Below, one piece after another: positions 1 to 6,985 of a stretch of 64,000 nucleotides of DNA. Under the pieces are notes generated by a model. The model worked only from the letters and a program-made list of their open reading frames with translations, was not told the origin of the DNA and did no database searches. The stretch spans positions 1 through 64,000 of the forward strand of contig CAZQFH010000002.1 of NCBI GenBank assembly GCA_964592595.1, written 5' to 3'. The DNA comes from UBA5536 sp964592595. GTDB lineage: Bacteria > Bacteroidota > Bacteroidia > Bacteroidales > F082. The stretch's first letter is position 1; every line of letters starts with the position of its first letter. A program made the translations under genes and the position numbers.

Positions 1-196
1 TCGGCTTCAATTCCTCTTGCTCATTACTCACACTTCTTTTATTATGGCTTTTGGCTGTTGGCTTTTTGCTTTTGATTCGCATTGACTTAAGCAACAGATC
101 CTCAAACTTGTCGGGCGTCCAGCGGGAGACATATCTTCAAATAGTCAAATCCTGAATCTTTGAATCCTGAATCCTGAATTTTAAATCTTTGAATCC
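1..196. repeat. Low-complexity intergenic repeat at the left edge
   Basis: I see no convincing gene here. Positions 146-196 hold a degenerate tandem repeat built from variants of AATCCTGAATCTTTG, and positions 40-75 hold a GGCTTTTGGCTGTTGGC-type repeat. Positions 10-38 (CCTCTTGCTC then ACTCACACTTCTT) resemble pieces of the hairpin spacer found three times at 6.2-6.95 kb, so this may be a relic of the same element. A short minus-strand frame open from about 132 to the window edge reads as lysine-rich low complexity and is not called. Confidence 0.5.
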
Positions 197-997
197 CTAC
201 CCCCCAATATTACTAAACTGATTCAGGTGATTGATGGAGCCACAGGCAGGTTTGTTTTGGATGGCTTGTCGGTAGGCTTTTTCCACGCCAAGCTCGCGCA
301 CATTGTAACTCAGATCGGTAAACAAACAAGGTTTCAGGTCGCCGTTGGCCGTGAGGCGCATGCGGTTGCAGCTGGCACAATGTCCGCCATCGCCGCCTTC
401 TACCACAGAAAACTGCCCGGTTTCGAGATTCATCTCCTTGATAAAACGTACTTGCAAACCATTGGCATCGGCGAAGGCCTTTACAGCCCGGGCATCTGGT
501 TCGTTATGATTGTTTTTGATCACGCAATTAAGCTTGATGGGCGTTAAACCGGCTTCCTGTGCAGCTGCTATTCCCTTAAAAACAGCCTCAACATCGCCGA
601 GTCGCGTGATCCATTTGAATTTTTCAGGATCAACAGTATCCAGACTGATATTCACACGCTTCAATCCGGCAGCGGCCAGCTGTTGTGCAAATTTTGGCAA
701 CAAAATACCATTGGTTGTCATGCCAAAATCTTTCAGGCCGGGTAGTTTGGCAAGCTGTGCCACCAAGTCCACAATTCCTTTTCGTACCAAGGGTTCTCCG
801 CCCGTGATGCGTATCTTGTTTACCCCATGTGCCACTGCATAACTTGCTACTTCCAGGATTTCTTCAAAACTCAGAATCTTTTCGTGTGGCAGCGGTTTCA
901 CGCCCTCTTCGGGCATGCAGTAGCGGCAACGCAGGTTACAGCGGTCTGTTACCGAAATCCGCAGGTAAGTGATCTTGCGGTTAAATGAATCGTACAT
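197..997 (-). CDS. moaA: GTP 3',8-cyclase MoaA, short form
   Basis: Radical-SAM enzyme of the first step of molybdenum cofactor synthesis (GTP to 3',8-cyclo-7,8-dihydro-GTP) in the cytoplasm. The N-terminal cluster motif is C20-x3-C24-x2-C27, followed by TGGEP near residue 67. The second 4Fe-4S site is C207-x2-C210-x13-C224 (CASCNRMRLTANGDLKPC), and the protein ends in the Gly-Gly tail typical of MoaA (NIGG). At 266 residues it is about 60 shorter than most MoaA proteins (around 330). The missing part lies between RFIKEM and the second cysteine motif, so both metal sites and the tail are kept. The start overlaps the end of moeA by 17 bases, which indicates an operon and translational coupling. 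Confidence 0.9.
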   Translation of the reverse strand: MYDSFNRKITYLRISVTDRCNLRCRYCMPEEGVKPLPHEKILSFEEILEVASYAVAHGVNKIRITGGEPLVRKGIVDLVAQLAKLPGLKDFGMTTNGILLPKFAQQLAAAGLKRVNISLDTVDPEKFKWITRLGDVEAVFKGIAAAQEAGLTPIKLNCVIKNNHNEPDARAVKAFADANGLQVRFIKEMNLETGQFSVVEGGDGGHCASCNRMRLTANGDLKPCLFTDLSYNVRELGVEKAYRQAIQNKPACGSINHLNQFSNIGG

Positions 998-2153
998 GCA
1001 CCTTTTCTCCTTTGAGCATATCAGTTGTCCCTATGGGCACTTCAAAAAGCACATTGGCCGCCGAAAGCGCATTGATATGTGCCGAGCCATGATAGCCAAC
1101 CGGATTCACACCATTTTCATCCAGGATTGCCGGAATAAAAGCCAGGCGTGCCGAACGTTTGCGTTTGTAATCCACAGCCAGTGGGAATTCAAAACGAATG
1201 GCCATGTAAGCATAGCCCATCAAACGGTAAATCATGGGTTTAGCCAGCAACTCAAAAATATTAAAGGATGAAATCGGATTACCCGGCAATGCCATCACAA
1301 ACTTATCTCCCGACCTCCCGAAAACAGTGGGTTTACCAGGCTGCACAGCAATCGTCTGGAATTTGATATCAAAATTCAGCTTTTGCAAAACTGCCGGAAT
1401 AAAATCAAACTCACCCATAGAAATCCCTCCCGAAAGCAAGATCACATCCGACCATTTATAGGCTTCTCGAATCATCCGCTCGGAATCGGCAGCGGTGTCG
1501 GGTATGATGCCACCATAGCGCACTTCACAACCCATGCGACTGGCTTGATTGACCAGCTGAATTCCGTTGCTGTTGCGTATTTTCCCTTGTTCGGGTTGCA
1601 GATCAGGTTCTACCAATTCGTCGCCCGTACTAAAAACGGTGACACGTGCTTTTCGATAAACGGCTATTTCAGCGGCACCTACAGCAGCCATCACCGCCTG
1701 ATGTTGCGGTGCGATTAGTGTATTGGATTCCAGCACGACTTCACCTGATTGGATATCTTCGGCTTTATAGGCAATATTATTTTTGGTTTTCGGGTTCAGG
1801 ATTTTGACTTTCCCATCCTGTAAAAGCTCGGTTTCTTCCACCATTACCACGCAATCAGCGCCTTGGGGCAACATGGCACCTGTCATAATTTTTGCGCATT
1901 TACCTTCGACAACAATCTTTTGCGGAACAGTGCCGGCAGCGATGGTTTCAATAATATCCAAAGGTTTTTCAAGATCGGCTCTGCGACAGGCAAAGCCATC
2001 CACGGCAGCTTTATCGAAGGGAGGCATATTGATATCACTCACAACAGCCTGAGCTAACACCCTGCCAAGGCTTTCTTTCAGAGGTGTTTTCTCTTTACCA
2101 AGCGTTGGAATGGCCTTCGTTACTTCATCAAGTGCTTGTTCGAATGTGATCAT
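981..2153 (-). CDS. moeA: Molybdopterin molybdenumtransferase MoeA
   Basis: Inserts molybdate into adenylylated molybdopterin, the last common step of molybdenum cofactor synthesis. At 390 residues it has normal family length. The N-terminal MoeA region contains MPPFDKAAVDGFA; the central MoCF-binding domain contains STGDEL, LSGGISMGEFDF and ALPGNPISSF; a C-terminal domain IV follows. It is first in a two-gene minus-strand unit with moaA, overlapping it by 17 bases. A Bacteroidota-type -7 box, TACTTTTG on the minus strand, lies at 2168-2175 just upstream; no clear -33 element is seen. Other Mo-cofactor genes (moaC, moaE, mogA) are not in this window. Confidence 0.95.
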   Translation of the reverse strand: MITFEQALDEVTKAIPTLGKEKTPLKESLGRVLAQAVVSDINMPPFDKAAVDGFACRRADLEKPLDIIETIAAGTVPQKIVVEGKCAKIMTGAMLPQGADCVVMVEETELLQDGKVKILNPKTKNNIAYKAEDIQSGEVVLESNTLIAPQHQAVMAAVGAAEIAVYRKARVTVFSTGDELVEPDLQPEQGKIRNSNGIQLVNQASRMGCEVRYGGIIPDTAADSERMIREAYKWSDVILLSGGISMGEFDFIPAVLQKLNFDIKFQTIAVQPGKPTVFGRSGDKFVMALPGNPISSFNIFELLAKPMIYRLMGYAYMAIRFEFPLAVDYKRKRSARLAFIPAILDENGVNPVGYHGSAHINALSAANVLFEVPIGTTDMLKGEKVHVRFI

Positions 2154-2239
2154 GAACTTTTTTTTTGCAAAAGTACATCAAATCCAAAAACCTGTGATTT
2201 GGACAAAGGCTATGGTTGACAGAAACGAGGCAAGAGAAG

Positions 2240-4462
2240 CTAATTTTTAATTAACTTACCAAAAGAAACACCAGCTGAATTACTTAACCTTAAAATATAG
2301 ACACCTGGGTGAAGATCAGTGATGTTTAATTCAATCACCTCTGCTGTTGACAGCTGTTTTTTTAGAACCGTTTTTCCAGATAATGTGAATACTTCCAGCT
2401 TAGCCGAATTACCCATTTTTGATGGTATTTCAACATGCACCACATGATTTGCGGGATTTGGTGTTATCCTTAATTCCTGAATATATTCTATTGATGAAAA
2501 ACCCGGCAATACTTCAGCCGAGCCATTAAAAAACTCCAAACCGCCGCTGTAGTTTCCTACGATTAATCCATGTTTTCCTTCTTCATTTGGCGGGAGCACT
2601 TCAACTGAAGTGCGCATTCCGCGGTCACTTTCTGCTGCCGGAAAACCAAACAACTCCTCAAAACGTTCTGAAGCCTGAAAAACACCATCAAGATTCCCGT
2701 CGATATCCTCAAAAAGATACAGCTTGCCCTGCTCCGAGCCTACCAGCAGCATGGTTTCATCTTCAGCAGTCCTGAAAAACTTTGGTGTGCTGTAGCCATC
2801 ATACGAAAGGTTGAAATCAGTTACATTTACTTCACCCAGAAAATCTGTGACCGGATTAAAAATAATACCAATGGTCGTCTCGCTTCCTGCGTAAAAGCTG
2901 ATTGTTCCATCTTTTTTCCCGATGATCAGATCCAATATTCCATCCCTGTCGAGGTCGAAAAGCTGAGGAGCCGAATGACTGCCCACATCTATCTGAAAAT
3001 AACTTTCAGCTGCTTCCCAGAATGTCCCGTCAGCTTGTTGTTGCAAGTAAATGATAGTGCCCAGCTCATTGCCTACCAGCAAATCCATCAGGCCATCAAA
3101 ATTTATATCAGCTGCAGCCGGCACCAGACCTTTCAGGTTGCGCGAAAAAAGCCCTCCCAAATCCGATCCTACAAGTTCATAAACAGCATTTTCTGCTGTT
3201 CCTGCCTGCTTGAAATACTGTATTTGCGATCGCTGCCGCGAAAACAAAGTGCCGTCCACATACCACGAAAACTGATAACTTCCCCAGTTGCCCACCAACA
3301 AATCTTTCAGTCCATTTCCATCCATATCAGCCAGCAAAGGATAAGCTCCTGAGCCAAAATCCAGCATTTCTTCTTGCAGAAAATCCTTCTGATGCAGTCT
3401 GAAATCGGGTTCGTTTTCCGTGCCTTCATTCAGGTAAAGCCAAACATTATTCACATTTTCCGTCACTTCATAATTGGGATCAAAAGGTGAAACGAGCATA
3501 TCTGTCAGGCCGTCATTATTGATATCCGTAAAATATGGCAGCGGCATCGAAAATAACCTCACGGGAGTACTATAAGCTGGAAATGCCGTATCCTGATGAA
3601 TCATAAAAGCCTGATCCACAGTTCCGCCATTGGTAAACATCGTTATACCCGGATAATCCACATCGGCAAGCATCAGTTCGGGCAAGCCGTCGTTGTTGAG
3701 GTCTTTTACGCCAAATGTCGCCCCACGATGCCGGTTCATCCTTCCCTTTGCTAAACTGCTTTGTTTGAATAAACAAGTGTCCAGGTACATCTCATTATTT
3801 TCCTCATTTTCGGCTACGCGTCCCCAGCAAAAATCAGTGCGTTCATAAATAAGGGAGTCAGCATGTCCGTATAGCTCCATCGAACGGTTGGTGTGCAACT
3901 CGATGAAAGTACCCAACGACCAAAAGCTTAACAAATCGAGATCGCCATCATTATCCACATCATACAAGGCCGGATAATCGGCATTAGTTGCCAAAATGTT
4001 CACATATCCTCCGCCTTGAAGTGAAGTGAGATAAGGATCCACAACCAGCTCAAATCGTGGAGGATAAGTCCCCAAATGGCGATAAACTTTGATACCTGCC
4101 CATCCTTTGGAGTAGGTAAAAATATCTTCTAAACCATCACCATTGTAATCGGTAAAAATCACCCATTCATGAAAATCAGGAAATGCTGCCACAAATTCCG
4201 GTGCCGGTAAATAATTTATTGCTCCCGGTTCACTTGCATTAAGGTAAGTAAGCAAACGGTTTCCCCTGCGATCAAAAACAATTAAATCCTGCATCCCATC
4301 ACCATCCAAATCCATACGGCCAAACTGACAGGCATCAAGCCCGCCAGCCCAGGGATTAAGCAGCTCATCTCCCAATTGATTTTTAACGCTATACTGAGCA
4401 AAAAGTGAGGTGGAAAATAAAAAAGTAATTAGCAGGACAAGCAAAAAACCGATTCGTCTCAT
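2240..4462 (-). CDS. Secreted FG-GAP/VCBS repeat protein with type A T9SS sorting domain
   Basis: 740 residues. A signal peptide at 1-22 ends in SLFAQ. The body carries at least eight FG-GAP/VCBS-type calcium-binding repeats (for example DLDGDGMQDL, DYNGDGLEDI, DVDNDGDLDL, DINNDGLTDM, DLDRDGILDL), as in integrin-like beta-propellers. The last 80 residues form a type A type-IX-secretion sorting domain: ITPNPANHVVHVEI, then a GVYILRL strand and a basic KLIKN end. It is therefore inferred to be exported through T9SS and anchored at or released from the cell surface; ligand or role is unknown. It is a single gene, with a possible minus-strand -7 box TAATTTTG at 4482-4489. Confidence 0.9.
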   Translation of the reverse strand: MRRIGFLLVLLITFLFSTSLFAQYSVKNQLGDELLNPWAGGLDACQFGRMDLDGDGMQDLIVFDRRGNRLLTYLNASEPGAINYLPAPEFVAAFPDFHEWVIFTDYNGDGLEDIFTYSKGWAGIKVYRHLGTYPPRFELVVDPYLTSLQGGGYVNILATNADYPALYDVDNDGDLDLLSFWSLGTFIELHTNRSMELYGHADSLIYERTDFCWGRVAENEENNEMYLDTCLFKQSSLAKGRMNRHRGATFGVKDLNNDGLPELMLADVDYPGITMFTNGGTVDQAFMIHQDTAFPAYSTPVRLFSMPLPYFTDINNDGLTDMLVSPFDPNYEVTENVNNVWLYLNEGTENEPDFRLHQKDFLQEEMLDFGSGAYPLLADMDGNGLKDLLVGNWGSYQFSWYVDGTLFSRQRSQIQYFKQAGTAENAVYELVGSDLGGLFSRNLKGLVPAAADINFDGLMDLLVGNELGTIIYLQQQADGTFWEAAESYFQIDVGSHSAPQLFDLDRDGILDLIIGKKDGTISFYAGSETTIGIIFNPVTDFLGEVNVTDFNLSYDGYSTPKFFRTAEDETMLLVGSEQGKLYLFEDIDGNLDGVFQASERFEELFGFPAAESDRGMRTSVEVLPPNEEGKHGLIVGNYSGGLEFFNGSAEVLPGFSSIEYIQELRITPNPANHVVHVEIPSKMGNSAKLEVFTLSGKTVLKKQLSTAEVIELNITDLHPGVYILRLSNSAGVSFGKLIKN

Positions 4463-4570
4463 TTCGTTTTAATTTGAAAATCAAAATTAATCATAAAACA
4501 CGAACCGGTTTTTGAAAGCATGACGTTCATCAGCAGAAAAATCAATAATTTCGCAGCAAAGCAAATGATT

Positions 4571-5734
4571 ATGCCCCGAATAATGATTATCGACGACGAA
4601 CCAAGCATCCGCCGCACCTTGCGTGAGATTCTGGAATATGAAAAATATCAGGTAGAAGATGCCGAAACAGGGATGGAAGGCCTGCAAAAGATCAAAGAAC
4701 AGGATTTTGATGTGATCCTTTGCGACATCAAAATGCCTGAAATGGATGGCATTGAAACACTTGAAGGTATCCGTCAAATCACAGATTGTCCGGTGATCAT
4801 GATTTCAGGTCATGGCACTATCGAAACCGCTGTTGAGGCGATCAAAAAAGGTGCTTATGATTATATCGCCAAGCCACCGGATTTGAACCGGCTACTCATC
4901 ACCATCAAAAATGCCCTGGACAAATCGCAGCTCATCACCGAAACAAAGGCCCTGAAGAAAGCCGTGAGCAAACAAAACCAAATGGTAGGGCAATCCGCTC
5001 CGATGGACGAAATTCGTGAGATGATTCAAAAAGTAGCTCCAACAGCTGCACGGGTGCTGGTCAGTGGCGAAAACGGAACAGGCAAAGAACTCGTGGCCAG
5101 ACAGCTGCACGAGCTAAGCAGCCGTGCCCACGCACCCTTTATCGAAGTGAATTGTGCTGCCATCCCTTCTGAACTAATTGAAAGCCAGCTTTTCGGCCAC
5201 GAAAAAGGCGCTTTTACCTCCGCTATCAAACAACGTAAAGGAGATTTTGAGCTGGCGCATGGCGGCACCCTCTTTCTGGATGAAATAGGCGATATGAGTC
5301 TTTCGGCTCAGGCTAAGGTATTGAGGGCTTTGCAGGAAAACAAGATCACCCGTGTGGGTGGCGAAAAGGAAATCCCCGTTGATGTTAGGATCATTGCAGC
5401 CACCAACAAAAACCTCAAAGAAGAAATAAATAAAGGCCGCTTTCGTGAAGACCTCTATCACCGCATCAGCGTAATTGTAATAAACGTTCCCCCATTGCGG
5501 GAGCGCGTGGATGATATTCCGCTTCTTGTGCAGCATTTTATTGAACTGAGCTGTGCCAAAATGGGCAAACCTATGCCAGAACTCACTGAAGATGCCATGA
5601 CTGAAATGCAACAATACCAATGGACAGGCAATATCAGAGAACTGAACAATGCTGTGGAACGCCTGGTAATACTGGGCGGCTCACCAATCACCGCAAAAAC
5701 CGTAAAACAATTTGCACGTCCGTTAAATGATTGA
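4571..5734 (+). CDS. NtrC-family response regulator lacking the Fis HTH domain
   Basis: Receiver plus sigma-54-interacting AAA+ protein. I place the start at ATG 4571 (MPRIMIIDDEPS); an in-frame ATG at 4520 would add 17 residues not typical of receivers. The acidic pair D8-D9, phosphoacceptor D52 (LCDIKMPE) and a KPP loop complete the receiver. The AAA+ domain shows Walker A GENGTGKE, Walker B GGTLFLDEIGD, and REDLYHRISV with PPLRER. The sigma-54 contact loop reads GAFTSA instead of GAFTGA. The protein stops at RPLND soon after the AAA+ lid (387 residues), so the usual C-terminal Fis-type DNA-binding domain is absent. Similar HTH-less proteins are known in Bacteroidota. No kinase gene is adjacent. 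Confidence 0.9.
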   Translation: MPRIMIIDDEPSIRRTLREILEYEKYQVEDAETGMEGLQKIKEQDFDVILCDIKMPEMDGIETLEGIRQITDCPVIMISGHGTIETAVEAIKKGAYDYIAKPPDLNRLLITIKNALDKSQLITETKALKKAVSKQNQMVGQSAPMDEIREMIQKVAPTAARVLVSGENGTGKELVARQLHELSSRAHAPFIEVNCAAIPSELIESQLFGHEKGAFTSAIKQRKGDFELAHGGTLFLDEIGDMSLSAQAKVLRALQENKITRVGGEKEIPVDVRIIAATNKNLKEEINKGRFREDLYHRISVIVINVPPLRERVDDIPLLVQHFIELSCAKMGKPMPELTEDAMTEMQQYQWTGNIRELNNAVERLVILGGSPITAKTVKQFARPLND

Positions 5735-5761
5735 CAAAGGATAAAATAATACCTATCTTTG
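5731..5761 (+). promoter_or_regulatory. Bacteroidota-type promoter of tmRNA
   Basis: TTG at 5731-5733 is separated by 20 bases from TATCTTTG at 5754-5761, matching the Bacteroidota -33/-7 consensus (TTG, TAnnTTTG). Transcription would start near 5767, giving a leader of about 45 bases before the mature tmRNA. The -33 element overlaps the stop codon of the upstream regulator gene. Confidence 0.65.
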
Positions 5762-5810
5762 CCGCCCTTTTCGGCAAGATTTTTGCGGAGAAGGTTATGA
5801 TAATCATTTT

Positions 5811-6207
5811 GGGGCTGACCGGTTTTGACAGCAAGATGAATGGTTATGTAAGCATGCCGAGCCTTGCGATGACGCTCGTAAATCTTGATCGCACAACACA
5901 ATTGGCGAAACTAACTACGCTCTCGCAGCGTAATCGAAGTACAGTAGATTACAGCTTCATCCCTTTGCAAGGCATTGGGACGAGACATCCCGCAGGTGGA
6001 CATGCCTGATTCCGGCCTGATCACGGGGTGCTAATCAAACTCAGGATAGTCTTGCAATTGCTTCGCTTGCAAGGCGAAACAACAGAAGATAAGTGGTTGA
6101 TCAGGAGGTCTGTATCCTTACAACCAACGAAAACCAAGAGCAGACTAAGCATGTAGAAAGCTTAATAATTCCTTGTTTGGACCAGGGTTCGACTCCCTGC
6201 AGCTCCA
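5811..6207 (+). ncRNA. ssrA: Transfer-messenger RNA (tmRNA)
   Basis: Rescues stalled ribosomes by trans-translation. The 5' end GGGGCTGACCGG pairs with the 3' CAGCTCC (6200-6206) to form the acceptor stem, and GGTTCGACTCC forms the T-arm. The tag frame runs 5904-5933: the codons read G E T N Y A L A A then TAA, a tag of the type found in Bacteroides relatives and ending in the ALAA degradation signal. The 3' CCA is not fully encoded (ACAA follows the stem), so the mature end is taken as the discriminator A at 6207 with CCA added by nucleotidyltransferase. Length 397 nt fits the family. The next bases begin the repeat array described below. Confidence 0.95.
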
Positions 6208-6283
6208 CAAAACAGCAAGAGCAAGAGCCTTGAGCAAGAGGGATTTCCCTGTATGCTCAAGACTCACACTCACACTTCTTAAA
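6205..6283 (+). repeat. Spacer repeat copy A, fused to the tmRNA 3' end
   Basis: First of three copies of a 79-base spacer. It begins with CCACAAAACAGCAAGAGC, whose first three bases are also the last bases of the tmRNA. The arms at 6225-6236 and 6254-6265 form a hairpin with one mismatch and an inner AGGGA-TT-TCCCT stem. The copy runs directly into the assembly gap. Confidence 0.85.
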
Positions 6284-6383
6284 NNNNNNNNNNNNNNNNN
6301 NNNNNNNNNNNNNNNNNNNNNNNNNNNNNNNNNNNNNNNNNNNNNNNNNNNNNNNNNNNNNNNNNNNNNNNNNNNNNNNNNNN
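6284..6383. other. Assembly gap (100 N)
   Basis: A run of exactly 100 N, the usual placeholder for a gap of unknown size. Matching repeat copies flank it. If one complete 463-base repeat unit is missing, the true gap would be about 356 bases; several missing units are equally possible. Confidence 0.95.
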
Positions 6384-6410
6384 ATGATAAAAAATCTGAG
6401 TCTTAAATAA
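6384..6410 (+). CDS. 3' end of a second four-helix-bundle gene (rest in gap)
   Basis: The 27 bases read MIKNLSLK then TAA and are identical to the last 27 bases (6847-6873) of the complete four-helix-bundle gene downstream. They are followed by the same spacer. The rest of this copy must lie in the gap. Whether it is intact cannot be seen. Confidence 0.75.
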   Translation: MIKNLSLK

Positions 6411-6411
6411 C

Positions 6412-6490
6412 CCACAAAACAGCAAGAGCAAGAGTCTTGAGCAAGAGGGATTTCCCTGTATGCTCAAGACTCACACTCACACTTCTTAAA
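6412..6490 (+). repeat. Spacer repeat copy B with perfect hairpin
   Basis: Second 79-base spacer copy, between the partial and the complete four-helix-bundle genes. The 12-base arms GAGTCTTGAGCA (6432-6443) and TGCTCAAGACTC (6461-6472) are perfectly complementary, and the region between them contains a further AGGGA-TT-TCCCT stem. There is no following T-tract, so it does not look like an ordinary intrinsic terminator. Confidence 0.85.
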
Positions 6491-6522
6491 TCCCTGAGGA
6501 TAAAAACCAGCCAATCTGTCAT

Positions 6523-6873
6523 ATGTTTGATTTTGAAAAACTTGATGTTTATCACAAAGCTAAACAGCTTAATAAAAAAGTGTTTTTATTTTTAAAATCA
6601 ATAAAAACAGACAGGTCAACAAATGATCAGTTGAGGAGAGCAAGTTTTAGCATCATGCTCAATATTGCAGAAGGCTCAGGAAGATACTCGAAAGCAGATA
6701 AACGTAACTTTTATGTCATTGCCCGTGGCTCTGTATTCGAATGTGTAGCTATACTCGAATACCTAAAAGATATTCAGTCAATAGATCAGGACACTTTTAT
6801 TGCTTTTTACAATGATTCTGACGAGCTATCCAGAATGCTGTTTTCGATGATAAAAAATCTGAGTCTTAAATAA
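6523..6873 (+). CDS. Four-helix-bundle protein (23S rRNA intervening-sequence family)
   Basis: 116 residues, beginning FDFEKLDVYHKAKQL and containing RRASFSIMLNIAEGSGRYS. This is the conserved signature of the IVS-encoded S23/four-helix-bundle family (TIGR02436 type), small proteins first met in insertions of 23S rRNA genes and often found as short repeated intergenic units. Biochemical function is unknown; an RNA-binding or structural role has been suggested for the family. This copy appears intact. It lies in a 463-base tandem unit (spacer B to spacer C), and the end of another copy is visible at the gap edge. The array sits immediately after tmRNA. Confidence 0.9.
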   Translation: MFDFEKLDVYHKAKQLNKKVFLFLKSIKTDRSTNDQLRRASFSIMLNIAEGSGRYSKADKRNFYVIARGSVFECVAILEYLKDIQSIDQDTFIAFYNDSDELSRMLFSMIKNLSLK

Positions 6874-6874
6874 C

Positions 6875-6950
6875 CCACAAAACAGCAAGAGCAAGAGTCT
6901 TTAGCAAGAGGGATTTCCCTGTATGCTCAAGACTCACACTCACACTTCAT
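6875..6950 (+). repeat. Spacer repeat copy C
   Basis: Third copy of the spacer, after the complete four-helix-bundle gene, exactly 463 bases from copy B. It diverges after CACACTTC, where A and B continue with TTAAA and C continues with ATAATTCCCTCTTGC; that point marks the right end of the tandem array. One arm of the hairpin carries a single change (GAGTCTTTAGCA). Confidence 0.8.
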
Positions 6951-6985
6951 AATTCCCTCTTGCTCAAATCGTTTGCCGTTCTACC

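Noticed and set aside
1..132. Minus-strand open frame running off the left edge, with ATG at 82
   Set aside because: It reads as lysine-rich low complexity from repeat-like sequence; no family resemblance, and too little sequence to judge.
5731..6009. Open frame of 92 codons after the regulator gene
   Set aside because: It lies over the tmRNA promoter and tmRNA; the tRNA-like ends and tag frame explain this DNA better.
6173..6467. Two open frames spanning the N run
   Set aside because: They only stay open because N is read as unknown residues; the sequence is tmRNA end, spacer repeats and gap.
6205..6950. Possible CRISPR array
   Set aside because: The repeats are 79 bases, separated by a complete protein gene, not by short unique spacers.
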